This document shows, one piece after another, positions 1 to 7,866 of a stretch of DNA of 64,000 nt. The position numbers and the translations under genes were made by a program. Each line of letters starts with the position of its first letter. Position 1 is the first letter of the stretch. Origin of the DNA: RGIG3528 sp964653855 (lineage in GTDB: Bacteria; Bacillota; Clostridia; Lachnospirales; Lachnospiraceae); assembly GCA_964653855.1 (NCBI GenBank), contig CAZZFV010000003.1:12917-76916 (forward strand). The letters run 5' to 3'. The notes under the pieces were generated by a model. It did not search any database. It was not told the DNA's origin and saw only the letters and a list, made by a program, of their open reading frames with translations.

Positions 1-782
1 GATACGAAAAATGCCATGCCGTTTGCGGTTGACGTAAGCGAAAATCCGGTTGTGAGGTCAAGCGTGTCAAAAACTGTTGCGGCGGGATTTAAGTAAAGAA
101 TGAAAAATAGTGCGTCGGCAATTTTTTCACGCATTGTGTATGTTGTGCCCGAATATAAGTCATAATTTATCGAGAGCAAATACGCGATAAGCACAATTAA
201 GCATGTTCCGAAAATGAGAAAAGCGAACACAAAAAGTGTCAGAATGTTTGCCGCCGCCGTTTTTTTACATATTGTCGAAAAGAAAACGCCGAATGAGGTA
301 AGGTACAAAATCATTACGACAATCGTCAAAAACACGCAAATCAAATCTTTAAACGAAACGCCGCCGTACACAAGGGTGAGCGACAAAAACGGAAGCGAAG
401 TTATGAGTATAAGAAAAACGTAGCAAAGTGCGGATGTGTATTTTCCTATTATAATTTCAAAATAGGACATTTTTGTGGTAAGGAGCACATCGAGCGTTTG
501 ACGTTCGCGTTCGTTTGCGATGAGCGGGGCTGTGAGGCCGGGAATCGACATGCAAAGCAATACGCATTCAACAATTACAATTACGTTGAAGGCAATTATA
601 AAATTGTCGGCGGAAATCGTTTGATAGATTGCGAGCGCTCCGTTGTAGGAGAGAAGGAGAATCGATGCGATAAACAGCATACTTATGTTGGTAACAAGAA
701 GGATGACGCTTAATTTCTTTCTTTTTGCGCTGATATTCATATCTTTGTATGCAACCGCATTTTTTAAATTTATGTTAATCAT
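1..782 (-). CDS. ABC-2 type transporter permease (partial, C-terminus beyond window edge)
   Basis: Integral membrane subunit of an ABC exporter. The reading frame is open from the ATG at 782 to the window edge, about 260 residues. I translated it directly. It has a hydrophilic start (MININLKNAVAYKD), several hydrophobic spans, and the sequence NERERQTLDVLLTT after the second span, which is the usual cytoplasmic signature of ABC-2 permeases. The ATG overlaps the last codons of the upstream ATPase gene (stop at 775) by 8 bases, so the two are translationally coupled. The substrate cannot be told from sequence. The partner ATPase and the large membrane protein before it suggest a three-part exporter. 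The family call is firm; the function is open. Confidence 0.85.
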   Translation of the reverse strand, partial: MININLKNAVAYKDMNISAKRKKLSVILLVTNISMLFIASILLLSYNGALAIYQTISADNFIIAFNVIVIVECVLLCMSIPGLTAPLIANERERQTLDVLLTTKMSYFEIIIGKYTSALCYVFLILITSLPFLSLTLVYGGVSFKDLICVFLTIVVMILYLTSFGVFFSTICKKTAAANILTLFVFAFLIFGTCLIVLIAYLLSINYDLYSGTTYTMREKIADALFFILYLNPAATVFDTLDLTTGFSLTSTANGMAFFV

Positions 783-1710
783 TTTTGTCTCCTTCCATGA
801 TATTTAAAAGTATGTCTTCCACATTTTCCATGATTTTTGAATAGGACACAACGGGAATGTCACGTATCACGAGGCTTTTTAAAAGAGCGGCATAATCCGA
901 CTGTTCACCTTCCGAAAGCGCTTTTATTGTGTTCCCCGTGTATTCCGCGTGTTTGATTATGGGATTTTCGAGGAGAATGGGCAAGACTAAAGCCGGATCG
1001 CAATTTACGACAATTTCAAGCTTTTCACCGCCTTCCGACAACATGCTTGCGTCGCGCGCGGAACCCACAAAACGCATGTGCCCGTGACTGATTATTCCGA
1101 TTGTTGTGCACATTTCGATGAGCTCCGGTAAGATATGCGAAGAAATAATAATCGTTTTTCCCATCGACGTGAGATTTTTAAGTATTTCCTTGAGTTCGTG
1201 ACGGGCTTTCGGATCGAGTCCCGATGCCGGTTCGTCAAGAAAGAGAATGTCGGGATTGCTTACAAGCGCGCGAGCAAGGCTCATACGCTGCTTCATACCG
1301 CGGGAAAGGGAATTTACCTGAAAATCCTTTTTGTCGGTTAAGTTTACAAGTTCGAGAAGCCCGGAAACAAGCGTGTCCGCGGTCTTTCCCCATATCCCGT
1401 AGGTACCCGCAAAAAATTTTAAGTATTCGTTTGTCGTGAGATTATCGTAAACTCCGAAAAAGTCGGGGACAAAGCCTACTTTTTCCGAAAATGCGCGTGT
1501 TCCTTTTTTTTGTATGATTTCGGTACCGTCGATTTTGACGGAGCCCGAGTCGCATGTTTCAAGTCCCACGCATATGCGCATCGTCGTCGTTTTTCCCGCG
1601 CCGTTTGCGCCCACAAAGCCGAAGAGCTCGCCCGTGTTTACCGTAAGACACAAATCGTTTAATGCCGTAAAATTACCGAATTTTTTGTTGAGCCCGTTTA
1701 TTTCGATCAT
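775..1710 (-). CDS. ABC transporter ATP-binding protein
   Basis: Nucleotide-binding subunit that powers the neighbouring ABC-2 permease. The 311-residue protein has a Walker A GANGAGKTT near residue 35, an ABC signature in LSRGMKQRMSLARAL, and a Walker B LFLDEPASGLDP, followed by the switch histidine in IIISSH. The last 90 residues form a C-terminal extension typical of the CcmA/NatA/GldA-type exporters. The start lies 3 bases after the stop of the large membrane protein gene, and the stop overlaps the permease start, so the three genes form one transcription unit. The substrate is unknown. NatA-like sodium export, lantibiotic immunity and gliding-type GldA are all possible on motifs alone. 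Confidence 0.93.
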   Translation of the reverse strand: MIEINGLNKKFGNFTALNDLCLTVNTGELFGFVGANGAGKTTTMRICVGLETCDSGSVKIDGTEIIQKKGTRAFSEKVGFVPDFFGVYDNLTTNEYLKFFAGTYGIWGKTADTLVSGLLELVNLTDKKDFQVNSLSRGMKQRMSLARALVSNPDILFLDEPASGLDPKARHELKEILKNLTSMGKTIIISSHILPELIEMCTTIGIISHGHMRFVGSARDASMLSEGGEKLEIVVNCDPALVLPILLENPIIKHAEYTGNTIKALSEGEQSDYAALLKSLVIRDIPVVSYSKIMENVEDILLNIMEGDKND

Positions 1711-1713
1711 TGT

Positions 1714-4290
1714 TTATTCTCCTTTGGTGCCTGACGCCTGCATATAAATAAGTTCAACCGAGTATTCATTTACGGTGCGTTTATCCGCAACAATCGATTC
1801 CGTATCGGTTTCCTTAAATGCGATAAAGTAAGGCGCGGTCGAAAGTGTGAGCGGTAAGCCGCTTTCGTTAAGACCGAGGTAAGAGTAAGCGTCGGATTCG
1901 GTTATGGACTTGCTTCCGGATGTGAATGCTCCGGAATATGAATTGTAATAGGTTGACGGATAAATATTTGCGGATTCTCCGTTAATTCCCGGGATATCGG
2001 TGAGCGGCGAGGTGCTGAGCAAATATTTAAGCGACCTGTATTTAAGCTGATTTGTTTTATACGAACCGTTTGAAAGCCCGAGCATGTATCCCGACGAATT
2101 TATATCACCGAGGATTTTGTTTGAAACATCATATCCGTAAACTATGCCGTAGGATATATCGGTAACGTCAACCGTGATTTCGGGCGTGAGAGTCGACAAG
2201 TCAACGGTTTCACCCGGGGCAATTTTTCCTGTTTTAAAAATATTGTAATCGAGAATTATTGTGCCGTCCGTGAGCGTATAAGCCGTATTGTTCGTTATAT
2301 GTCCCGTCAAAACTCCGTTTTCGTAATTTGCCACAAAATCTATTTTATAGTCGTCTTTGTTCTTTAATCTCGAAAAATAAAACGACGCGCTTCCCATTGC
2401 CGCGGAATTTTTAACCGATATCGAATTGGTGCCTGAATTGTCGAGCCACGTTACGTCACTTTGCTTGGTGCTTGAACCGTAGCTGTAGTAATTATAATAA
2501 TTGTAAACGTCGGACAAAAGCTTGGGCGTGTATTCCGATGCAAAATCGATTGTGTATGTTTTGTTTTTCGGAAATACGATATTGGAAACAACGTTCTCCG
2601 AAATCACGTCATCCGAAACACATGTAAAACGGCATACGGAAACCTGAGGCTTTCCGAAACGCACGGATATGCCGGATACGAAAATAAGTAAGCACGCGAT
2701 GAGGGAAAATGCCGGGATTGTAATCCATAAAAGCATCTGTTTTCCGCGTTTTTTAAGGTAAAAATATGCCATAAACACCATAGCCGTAAATACGAAAAGT
2801 ATCAAAATATATGCAAGCACGGGAAGGAGCTTGCCGGTTGAGAGGTTTTCCGCAAGATTCGATTTATTGTAATAATCGTTGTTGCCGTAATAATAGGAAT
2901 AATTGGAAGCGTTCGTGTATTCCGTATAAAATGCGTCGCCTATCGTTTCCAAAAGTATATATGATAAAATATCCGCATTTTGCCCATAATCCGTAAAAGG
3001 AGATTTGGTGATATCGGTTGCGAGGAAAACCAAATTCCCCTTATCGTAGGTGAGTTGGGTCACAAACGGATAAGTGGTGCCGGTAGCGGTTAAAGAATCA
3101 AGAAGCGTGACGCCGGTACCGAGTTCAAGGATATTTGCGGTAACATATTCACCCGAGAGTACGGTTTTATTTAACAATATGTCACGATAGCCGGATGTGT
3201 ATCTGCTCAAAATTTCCTCGCAATACGAATAAATGCAGGCGGATTCGAATTCCTTTTCCATTTGCGAAAGAGATGAGGAATCAGTGTATGCACGCGTTTG
3301 CGAATATTCTTCTCCGAAAGAATTTGTCCAAAGATAATTTATCAAAACGTCTTTGTAATCCGAGTACATTTTTACGCATTGATCATAGGAGGATAAAGAA
3401 AAAAAGTCGCTTTCTTCATATTTTTCCCAGTCCATTTCGTATATTACGTGTAAAATTCGGGAATTGTAGCCTTCGTCGCCCGTTTCAAAAACAATTTTTG
3501 ATGTGTCGATCGAGGATACTCCGAAGTCGGATGTGACAGACGATACTTTTCCGTAAGAAATATTTAATTTGTCCTTAAAAGCCGCAAAAACCTTGTTGTA
3601 ATTTTCGCCCGTTCCGAACATCAAAAGTCCGCCGTTTGCGACGTATTCGAGGATTGCGTTTATTTGGGATTCCGAGAGCCTGTCGGTCGAATAATCGGAT
3701 ACAATGATTGCGTCAAGCATTTCGTACGCTTCGGGAGACGTGCTCATTGTCTTATAATCAAGCTTTATGACGGATGTTTTAAGCGACGCTATGCCCGAAA
3801 GATACACATTTGAGAGCCATGAAAGAGCATTTATGTCATCCGTCAGCACACCGATTTTAAGAGTGTCCCGTGTTGTGTCAAAGTTTATATTTACGTCTTT
3901 CATGAGAACAGGATCTCCGTCTTCGTCACAAAGAGATACGGTGCAATTTGTAAATGCGGCGGAGAGATAGGCGATTATTTCATACGTTTTTTCGTCACCC
4001 TTATTTAATTCGAGGTTTTTTTCGTAGGAAAGCACAGAACCCGAAGACGACAATAAAGAAAACATGAGTTTTCCCGTAAAATCTTCGCCGTTATTTTTTA
4101 CGGTAACGAGAAAAGGGGCGTTTTTGTAGGCTTCAACCGTATTTCCGTATCCGGCGGAAACAGACACCGTAAAATCATTTTCGTTATATTTGCGCTTTGC
4201 AAAAATAGGGGTTTCAGGAAATGAGGCAAACAAAACCAAAAATGCGACAAACATGATTGAAAGCTTTTTGACTGTGATTTTCTTTAACAT
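1714..4290 (-). CDS. Large secreted/membrane protein of an ABC export unit
   Basis: An 858-residue protein with no function I recognise. It begins with a signal peptide (hydrophobic stretch about residues 11-30, likely cleavage after IFA). An extracellular region of about 460 residues starts with a CARDB/Ig-like beta segment (VTVKNNGEDFTGKL) and continues with an alpha/beta segment, ILEYVANGGLLMFGTGENY, that resembles the glutamine-amidotransferase-like fold seen in large bacterial membrane proteins. Two membrane spans lie near residues 495-560, followed by a second extracellular part rich in Tyr, Asn and Ser. It is first in the operon with the ABC ATPase and permease. Coupling to the transporter, as a periplasmic-side partner comparable to GldG, is an inference. 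RBS ggag before the ATG. Confidence 0.7.
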   Translation of the reverse strand: MLKKITVKKLSIMFVAFLVLFASFPETPIFAKRKYNENDFTVSVSAGYGNTVEAYKNAPFLVTVKNNGEDFTGKLMFSLLSSSGSVLSYEKNLELNKGDEKTYEIIAYLSAAFTNCTVSLCDEDGDPVLMKDVNINFDTTRDTLKIGVLTDDINALSWLSNVYLSGIASLKTSVIKLDYKTMSTSPEAYEMLDAIIVSDYSTDRLSESQINAILEYVANGGLLMFGTGENYNKVFAAFKDKLNISYGKVSSVTSDFGVSSIDTSKIVFETGDEGYNSRILHVIYEMDWEKYEESDFFSLSSYDQCVKMYSDYKDVLINYLWTNSFGEEYSQTRAYTDSSSLSQMEKEFESACIYSYCEEILSRYTSGYRDILLNKTVLSGEYVTANILELGTGVTLLDSLTATGTTYPFVTQLTYDKGNLVFLATDITKSPFTDYGQNADILSYILLETIGDAFYTEYTNASNYSYYYGNNDYYNKSNLAENLSTGKLLPVLAYILILFVFTAMVFMAYFYLKKRGKQMLLWITIPAFSLIACLLIFVSGISVRFGKPQVSVCRFTCVSDDVISENVVSNIVFPKNKTYTIDFASEYTPKLLSDVYNYYNYYSYGSSTKQSDVTWLDNSGTNSISVKNSAAMGSASFYFSRLKNKDDYKIDFVANYENGVLTGHITNNTAYTLTDGTIILDYNIFKTGKIAPGETVDLSTLTPEITVDVTDISYGIVYGYDVSNKILGDINSSGYMLGLSNGSYKTNQLKYRSLKYLLSTSPLTDIPGINGESANIYPSTYYNSYSGAFTSGSKSITESDAYSYLGLNESGLPLTLSTAPYFIAFKETDTESIVADKRTVNEYSVELIYMQASGTKGE

Positions 4291-4323
4291 ATAAATCTCC
4301 GTGATTTTTTTATATTTGCGGGA

Positions 4324-4376
4324 CTGTATCGGTATGATACAGCATTCAAAATTTTGAACCTTTTGAACCTTGTATC
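4324..4376. repeat. Palindrome plus dispersed repeat copy
   Basis: CTGTATC (4324-4330) and GATACAG (4336-4342) form a perfect 7-bp hairpin. Next come a 14-base palindrome (4346-4359) and two tandem TTTTGAACC units, ending in TTTTGAACCTTGTATC at 4361-4376. This 16-mer differs by one base from copies at 28171 and 62909. Confidence 0.6.
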
Positions 4377-4380
4377 CTAT

Positions 4381-4409
4381 ATGATATCCGTTGTGACATA
4401 AGATAACAA
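4381..4409 (-). promoter_or_regulatory. Promoter for the minus-strand ABC unit
   Basis: On the minus strand, TTGTTA (4404-4409) and TATCAT (4381-4386) are separated by 17 bases. The first transcribed bases would then include a GATACAAGG-type motif that recurs elsewhere in the window. Confidence 0.5.
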
Positions 4410-4475
4410 TATCTTCTTAAATATATATACCGAAAAAAATAATAATCCGTTTCACATTTCGTTTAGGTTTTTTTC

Positions 4476-4504
4476 TTGATTTTTTCACATTTCTAATGTA
4501 AGAT
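4476..4504 (+). promoter_or_regulatory. Promoter for the Na/Pi cotransporter gene
   Basis: TTGATT (4476-4481), 17-base spacer, TAAGAT (4499-4504), with a TG directly before the -10 box. It faces away from the divergent minus-strand ABC unit. Confidence 0.55.
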
Positions 4505-4577
4505 TTAACATGTTTGCATGTGAATTGAGTAAATGTTTTTATTCTGCGTCGGGGAATGCAGAAAAGGAAGGAACAAA

Positions 4578-6359
4578 ATGGACATATTTGTGGCTCTTAA
4601 GTTTCTGGGAGGAATATCCGTATTTCTCTTCGGTATGGACACAATGGGTAAGTATCTCGAAAAACTGTCGGGCGGAAAGCTCGAAACGGTTCTTTCAAAG
4701 CTTACCGTTAACAGATTTTTGGCGGTAATATTCGGTGCGATCGTTACCGCGGTCATCCAGTCGTCGAGTACAACTTCCGTTATGGTTGTCGGACTCGTAA
4801 ACTCCGGTATCATGAAGCTTTCACAGGCTGTCGGCGTACTTATGGGTGCGAATATCGGTACAACGATCACGTCGTGGATATTGTCCCTCGCGGGTATGGG
4901 CGACGAAGTTCCGTTTGTGCTTAAGCTTTTCAAGCCGTCGTCGCTTGTAGGCATTATGGGATTTACCGGCATCATCTTAAAGATGGCATGCCACAGCGAA
5001 AAGAAAAAAGACATCGGAACAATTTTTCTCGGATTTTCACTTCTTATGTTCGGTATGAGTGCAATGTCGGATGCGGTTGAACCTCTTGCCGAGCTTCCCG
5101 AAGTCCGTAATCTTCTTATAAAATTTTCAAATCCGATTCTGGGCGTTCTTGCGGGACTCACAATTACCGCAATCATTCAAAGCTCGGCGGTTTCAATCGG
5201 TATTCTTCAGGCGTTTTGTATATCGGGTGCGGTTACTTATTCCGCAGCCATTCCCATTATCATGGGACAGAATATAGGTACGTGCGCAACGGCTCTCATT
5301 TCCGCCGTCGGAGCTTCAAAGAACGGCAAAAGGGCATCGTTTGTACACCTTTACTTTAACATGATAGGTACTGTGATTTTCCTTGCCGCATTTTATATTG
5401 CGGATGCGATATTCGATTTTGCGTTTGTGAACGAGCCCGCGTCGGCATCGATGATAGCGCTTATCCACAGTCTTTTTAACATAGGTACGACAATAATCCT
5501 GTTCCCGTTTGCGGGAGTGATCGAAAAGCTTGCCGTGCTTACGGTTCCCGATGCAAAGAAAAAATCGGATGAACAGGACAACAAAGAATTTAAGCTTCTC
5601 GATGTGCGTTTCCTTGAAACACCCACATTTGCAATCGAGCAATGTAAGGTTGTTACGCTCAACATGGCAAATATCGCACGTGCGGCTCTCTTTAACGCGA
5701 TCGAAATTTTGAAGACCTACGATCCCGCAAAGGCAAAGCTTGTCGAAGATCTTGAGCAGGAAGCGGACGCCTACGAAGACGAACTCGGAAATTATCTTGT
5801 AAAGGTTACAAACAAGCGACTTTCCAAAAAGGACAGCAACGCGGTAGCAAAGATTCTTCATTGCATAAGCGATTTCGAGCGAATATCCGACCATGCCTTA
5901 AATATTAAGGAAGCGGCGTCGGAGCTTCACACAAAGGGATATGCGTTTTCCGATGAAGCGCAAAAAGAACTTGAAGTGCTTCAAAGCGCTGTTGAACAGA
6001 TAATTTCGGATACGGTGCAGGCATTCGCATCCGAAAACATAGAGCTTGCACGAAAGATCGAGCCTCTCGAGCAGGTTATAGACAATCTCACGCAGCAGAT
6101 AAAGTCGCGTCACATCGAGCGTCTCGTAAACGGCAAGTGTACGATAGAGCTCGGATTTATCCTTACCGATTTGATTACAAATTACGAAAGAATTTCCGAC
6201 CATTGCTCAAATATCGCGATAGCCGTTATTCAGATGAACGAGGATATTTATGCCGCACATGAGTATCTCGACAAGATCAAGACGGGCGGAGACGCCGATT
6301 TCTCAAAGGAATATATAGCCGACGAACAAAATTACATGCTTCCCGAAATGCATTCATAA
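4578..6359 (+). CDS. Na/Pi cotransporter family protein with PhoU-like domain
   Basis: Sodium-dependent phosphate transporter of the NptA/PNaS family, in the cytoplasmic membrane. The N-terminal 330 residues carry the two inverted family repeats, each with the QSSS/QSSA signature: AVIQSSSTTSVMVVG and AIIQSSAVSIGIL. The C-terminal part (about residues 355-560) is helical and PhoU-like, with the repeated FERISDHALNI and YERISDHCSNI motifs. I chose the ATG at 4578 (MDIFVALKFLGG) because AAGGAAGG lies 5 bases before it; an upstream in-frame ATG at 4533 has no such site. The predicted length is 593 residues, normal for the family. Direction of transport and the role of the PhoU part are not shown by sequence. 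Confidence 0.93.
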   Translation: MDIFVALKFLGGISVFLFGMDTMGKYLEKLSGGKLETVLSKLTVNRFLAVIFGAIVTAVIQSSSTTSVMVVGLVNSGIMKLSQAVGVLMGANIGTTITSWILSLAGMGDEVPFVLKLFKPSSLVGIMGFTGIILKMACHSEKKKDIGTIFLGFSLLMFGMSAMSDAVEPLAELPEVRNLLIKFSNPILGVLAGLTITAIIQSSAVSIGILQAFCISGAVTYSAAIPIIMGQNIGTCATALISAVGASKNGKRASFVHLYFNMIGTVIFLAAFYIADAIFDFAFVNEPASASMIALIHSLFNIGTTIILFPFAGVIEKLAVLTVPDAKKKSDEQDNKEFKLLDVRFLETPTFAIEQCKVVTLNMANIARAALFNAIEILKTYDPAKAKLVEDLEQEADAYEDELGNYLVKVTNKRLSKKDSNAVAKILHCISDFERISDHALNIKEAASELHTKGYAFSDEAQKELEVLQSAVEQIISDTVQAFASENIELARKIEPLEQVIDNLTQQIKSRHIERLVNGKCTIELGFILTDLITNYERISDHCSNIAIAVIQMNEDIYAAHEYLDKIKTGGDADFSKEYIADEQNYMLPEMHS

Positions 6360-6423
6360 AACGTGTATAAGCGGGACTGTAAATGAGTGTAATTTTTCTG
6401 TCGCCAAAAATGAAAATAAATGG

Positions 6424-6456
6424 TATGATATCGGGGCAAAGTTTTTTGCCCCGATA
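6424..6456 (+). promoter_or_regulatory. Long hairpin and -10-like box ahead of lysC
   Basis: A perfect 12-bp stem, TATCGGGGCAAA (6429-6440) with TTTGCCCCGATA (6445-6456), 4-base loop, no U tract after it. An extended -10-like box, TGG-TATGAT (6424-6429), overlaps the left arm. It could be a weak terminator for the gene before it or part of a lysC control site. No lysine riboswitch core is visible. Confidence 0.4.
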
Positions 6457-6492
6457 AGTGTTATAAAAATATATGAAAAGAGATAAAAGGAA

Positions 6493-7812
6493 ATGATTAA
6501 GGTTGTAAAGTTTGGGGGAAGCTCGCTTGCTTCCGCGGAGCAGTTTGAAAAGGTGGGAAATATCATCAAGGCGGATCCGGACAGAAAATATGTTGTGCCG
6601 TCCGCACCCGGAAAAAGATTCGGAAACGACACAAAAGTCACGGACATGCTTTATAAGTGCTATGAACTTGCCGAAAAGAACGCGGATTTTTCCGAAATGC
6701 TTTCAAAAATAAAGGCTCGTTACGATGAAATTATAAAAGGCTTAAATTTAAAGACGGATTTGGCTCATGAATTTAAGACGATAGAAGAAAACTTTAAAAA
6801 TAAAGCGGGAGTTCAATATGCCGCATCAAGAGGAGAATATTTAAACGGAATTTTGATGGCGGAATATCTGGGGTACACTTTTTTGGACGCCGCAAGTGTT
6901 ATACTGTTTGACGAAAAAGGAAATTTTCTTCCGGAAGAAACCAACACGCGTTTATCGGAAAAAATGAAAGAACTTGACAACGTTGTTCTTCCGGGATTTT
7001 ACGGTGCAACACCGGAAGGCACGGTAAAAACATTTTCAAGAGGCGGCTCCGACATAACGGGATCGATTCTTGCGAGAGCGGTTTCTGCGGATCTTTACGA
7101 AAACTGGACGGATGTTTCGGGATTTTTGGTTACCGACCCGAGAATAGTGAAAGACCCCAAGGTTATCACGACGATTACCTATAAGGAGCTCAGAGAGCTT
7201 TCTTATATGGGTGCGACGGTTCTTCACGAGGATGCCATTTTCCCGGTCAGAAAGAGCGGAATTCCGATCAACATCAAAAACACAAATCATCCCGAAGATC
7301 CCGGCACGATGATTGTCGAAAACACATGTAAGCAATCCGAGTTTACGATCACCGGAGTTGCGGGCAAAAAGGGATTTGTTTCGATAAACATCGAAAAAGA
7401 CCAAATGAATTCCGAAATCGGCTTCGGCAGACGTGCGCTTCAGGCATTTGAGGAGTCGGGAATTTCGTTTGAGCATATGCCGTCCGGAATCGACACATTG
7501 TCCGTATTTGTGCATAAGCCCGAATTCGAGGGTAAAGAGCAGCAGGTGCTTGCGGCAATTCACCGTCTCACAAATCCCGACAGCATCGAAATAGATTCGG
7601 ATGTTGCTCTTATTGCCGTTGTGGGCAGAAGCATGAAATCAAATCACGGTGTTGCCGCCAGAATTTTTGCGGCACTCGCACACAATCACATCAATATCAA
7701 GATGATCGATCAGGGCTCATCCGAGCTTAACATTATCATCGGTATTTCAAACAACGATTTTGAAAATGCCATAAAAGCAATCTATGACATTTTTGTAACG
7801 GCGGCAATCTAG
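6493..7812 (+). CDS. lysC: Aspartate kinase
   Basis: Phosphorylates L-aspartate at its beta-carboxyl, the first step of lysine, threonine and methionine synthesis. The 439-residue monofunctional enzyme starts with the signature VVKFGGSSLASAEQF and has the kinase core to about residue 280 (TFSRGGSDITGSILARAV; ENWTDVSGFLVTDPRIV). Two ACT domains follow (about residues 300-365 and 375-439), containing ITGVAGKKGFVSINIEKD and NHINIKMIDQGSSELNIIIG. Allosteric feedback by lysine and/or threonine through these ACT domains is expected for the family. The RBS is AAAAGGA. Homoserine dehydrogenase, which acts later in the same branch, lies at 42886, not in the same operon. Confidence 0.96.
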   Translation: MIKVVKFGGSSLASAEQFEKVGNIIKADPDRKYVVPSAPGKRFGNDTKVTDMLYKCYELAEKNADFSEMLSKIKARYDEIIKGLNLKTDLAHEFKTIEENFKNKAGVQYAASRGEYLNGILMAEYLGYTFLDAASVILFDEKGNFLPEETNTRLSEKMKELDNVVLPGFYGATPEGTVKTFSRGGSDITGSILARAVSADLYENWTDVSGFLVTDPRIVKDPKVITTITYKELRELSYMGATVLHEDAIFPVRKSGIPINIKNTNHPEDPGTMIVENTCKQSEFTITGVAGKKGFVSINIEKDQMNSEIGFGRRALQAFEESGISFEHMPSGIDTLSVFVHKPEFEGKEQQVLAAIHRLTNPDSIEIDSDVALIAVVGRSMKSNHGVAARIFAALAHNHINIKMIDQGSSELNIIIGISNNDFENAIKAIYDIFVTAAI

Positions 7813-7866
7813 CCACATACCCGCTGTCGTCCTCGGGAACACCCTTGGGAGAAAGAAGAGCCGTGT

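Noticed and set aside
4505..5176. A 223-codon minus-strand open frame
   Set aside because: It is antisense to the Na/Pi cotransporter gene, Ser/Pro/Thr rich and without a start signal; a codon-bias shadow.
6360..6492. Lysine riboswitch before lysC
   Set aside because: The leader is only about 130 bases and shows a single hairpin; the five-helix lysine-sensing core is not recognisable.
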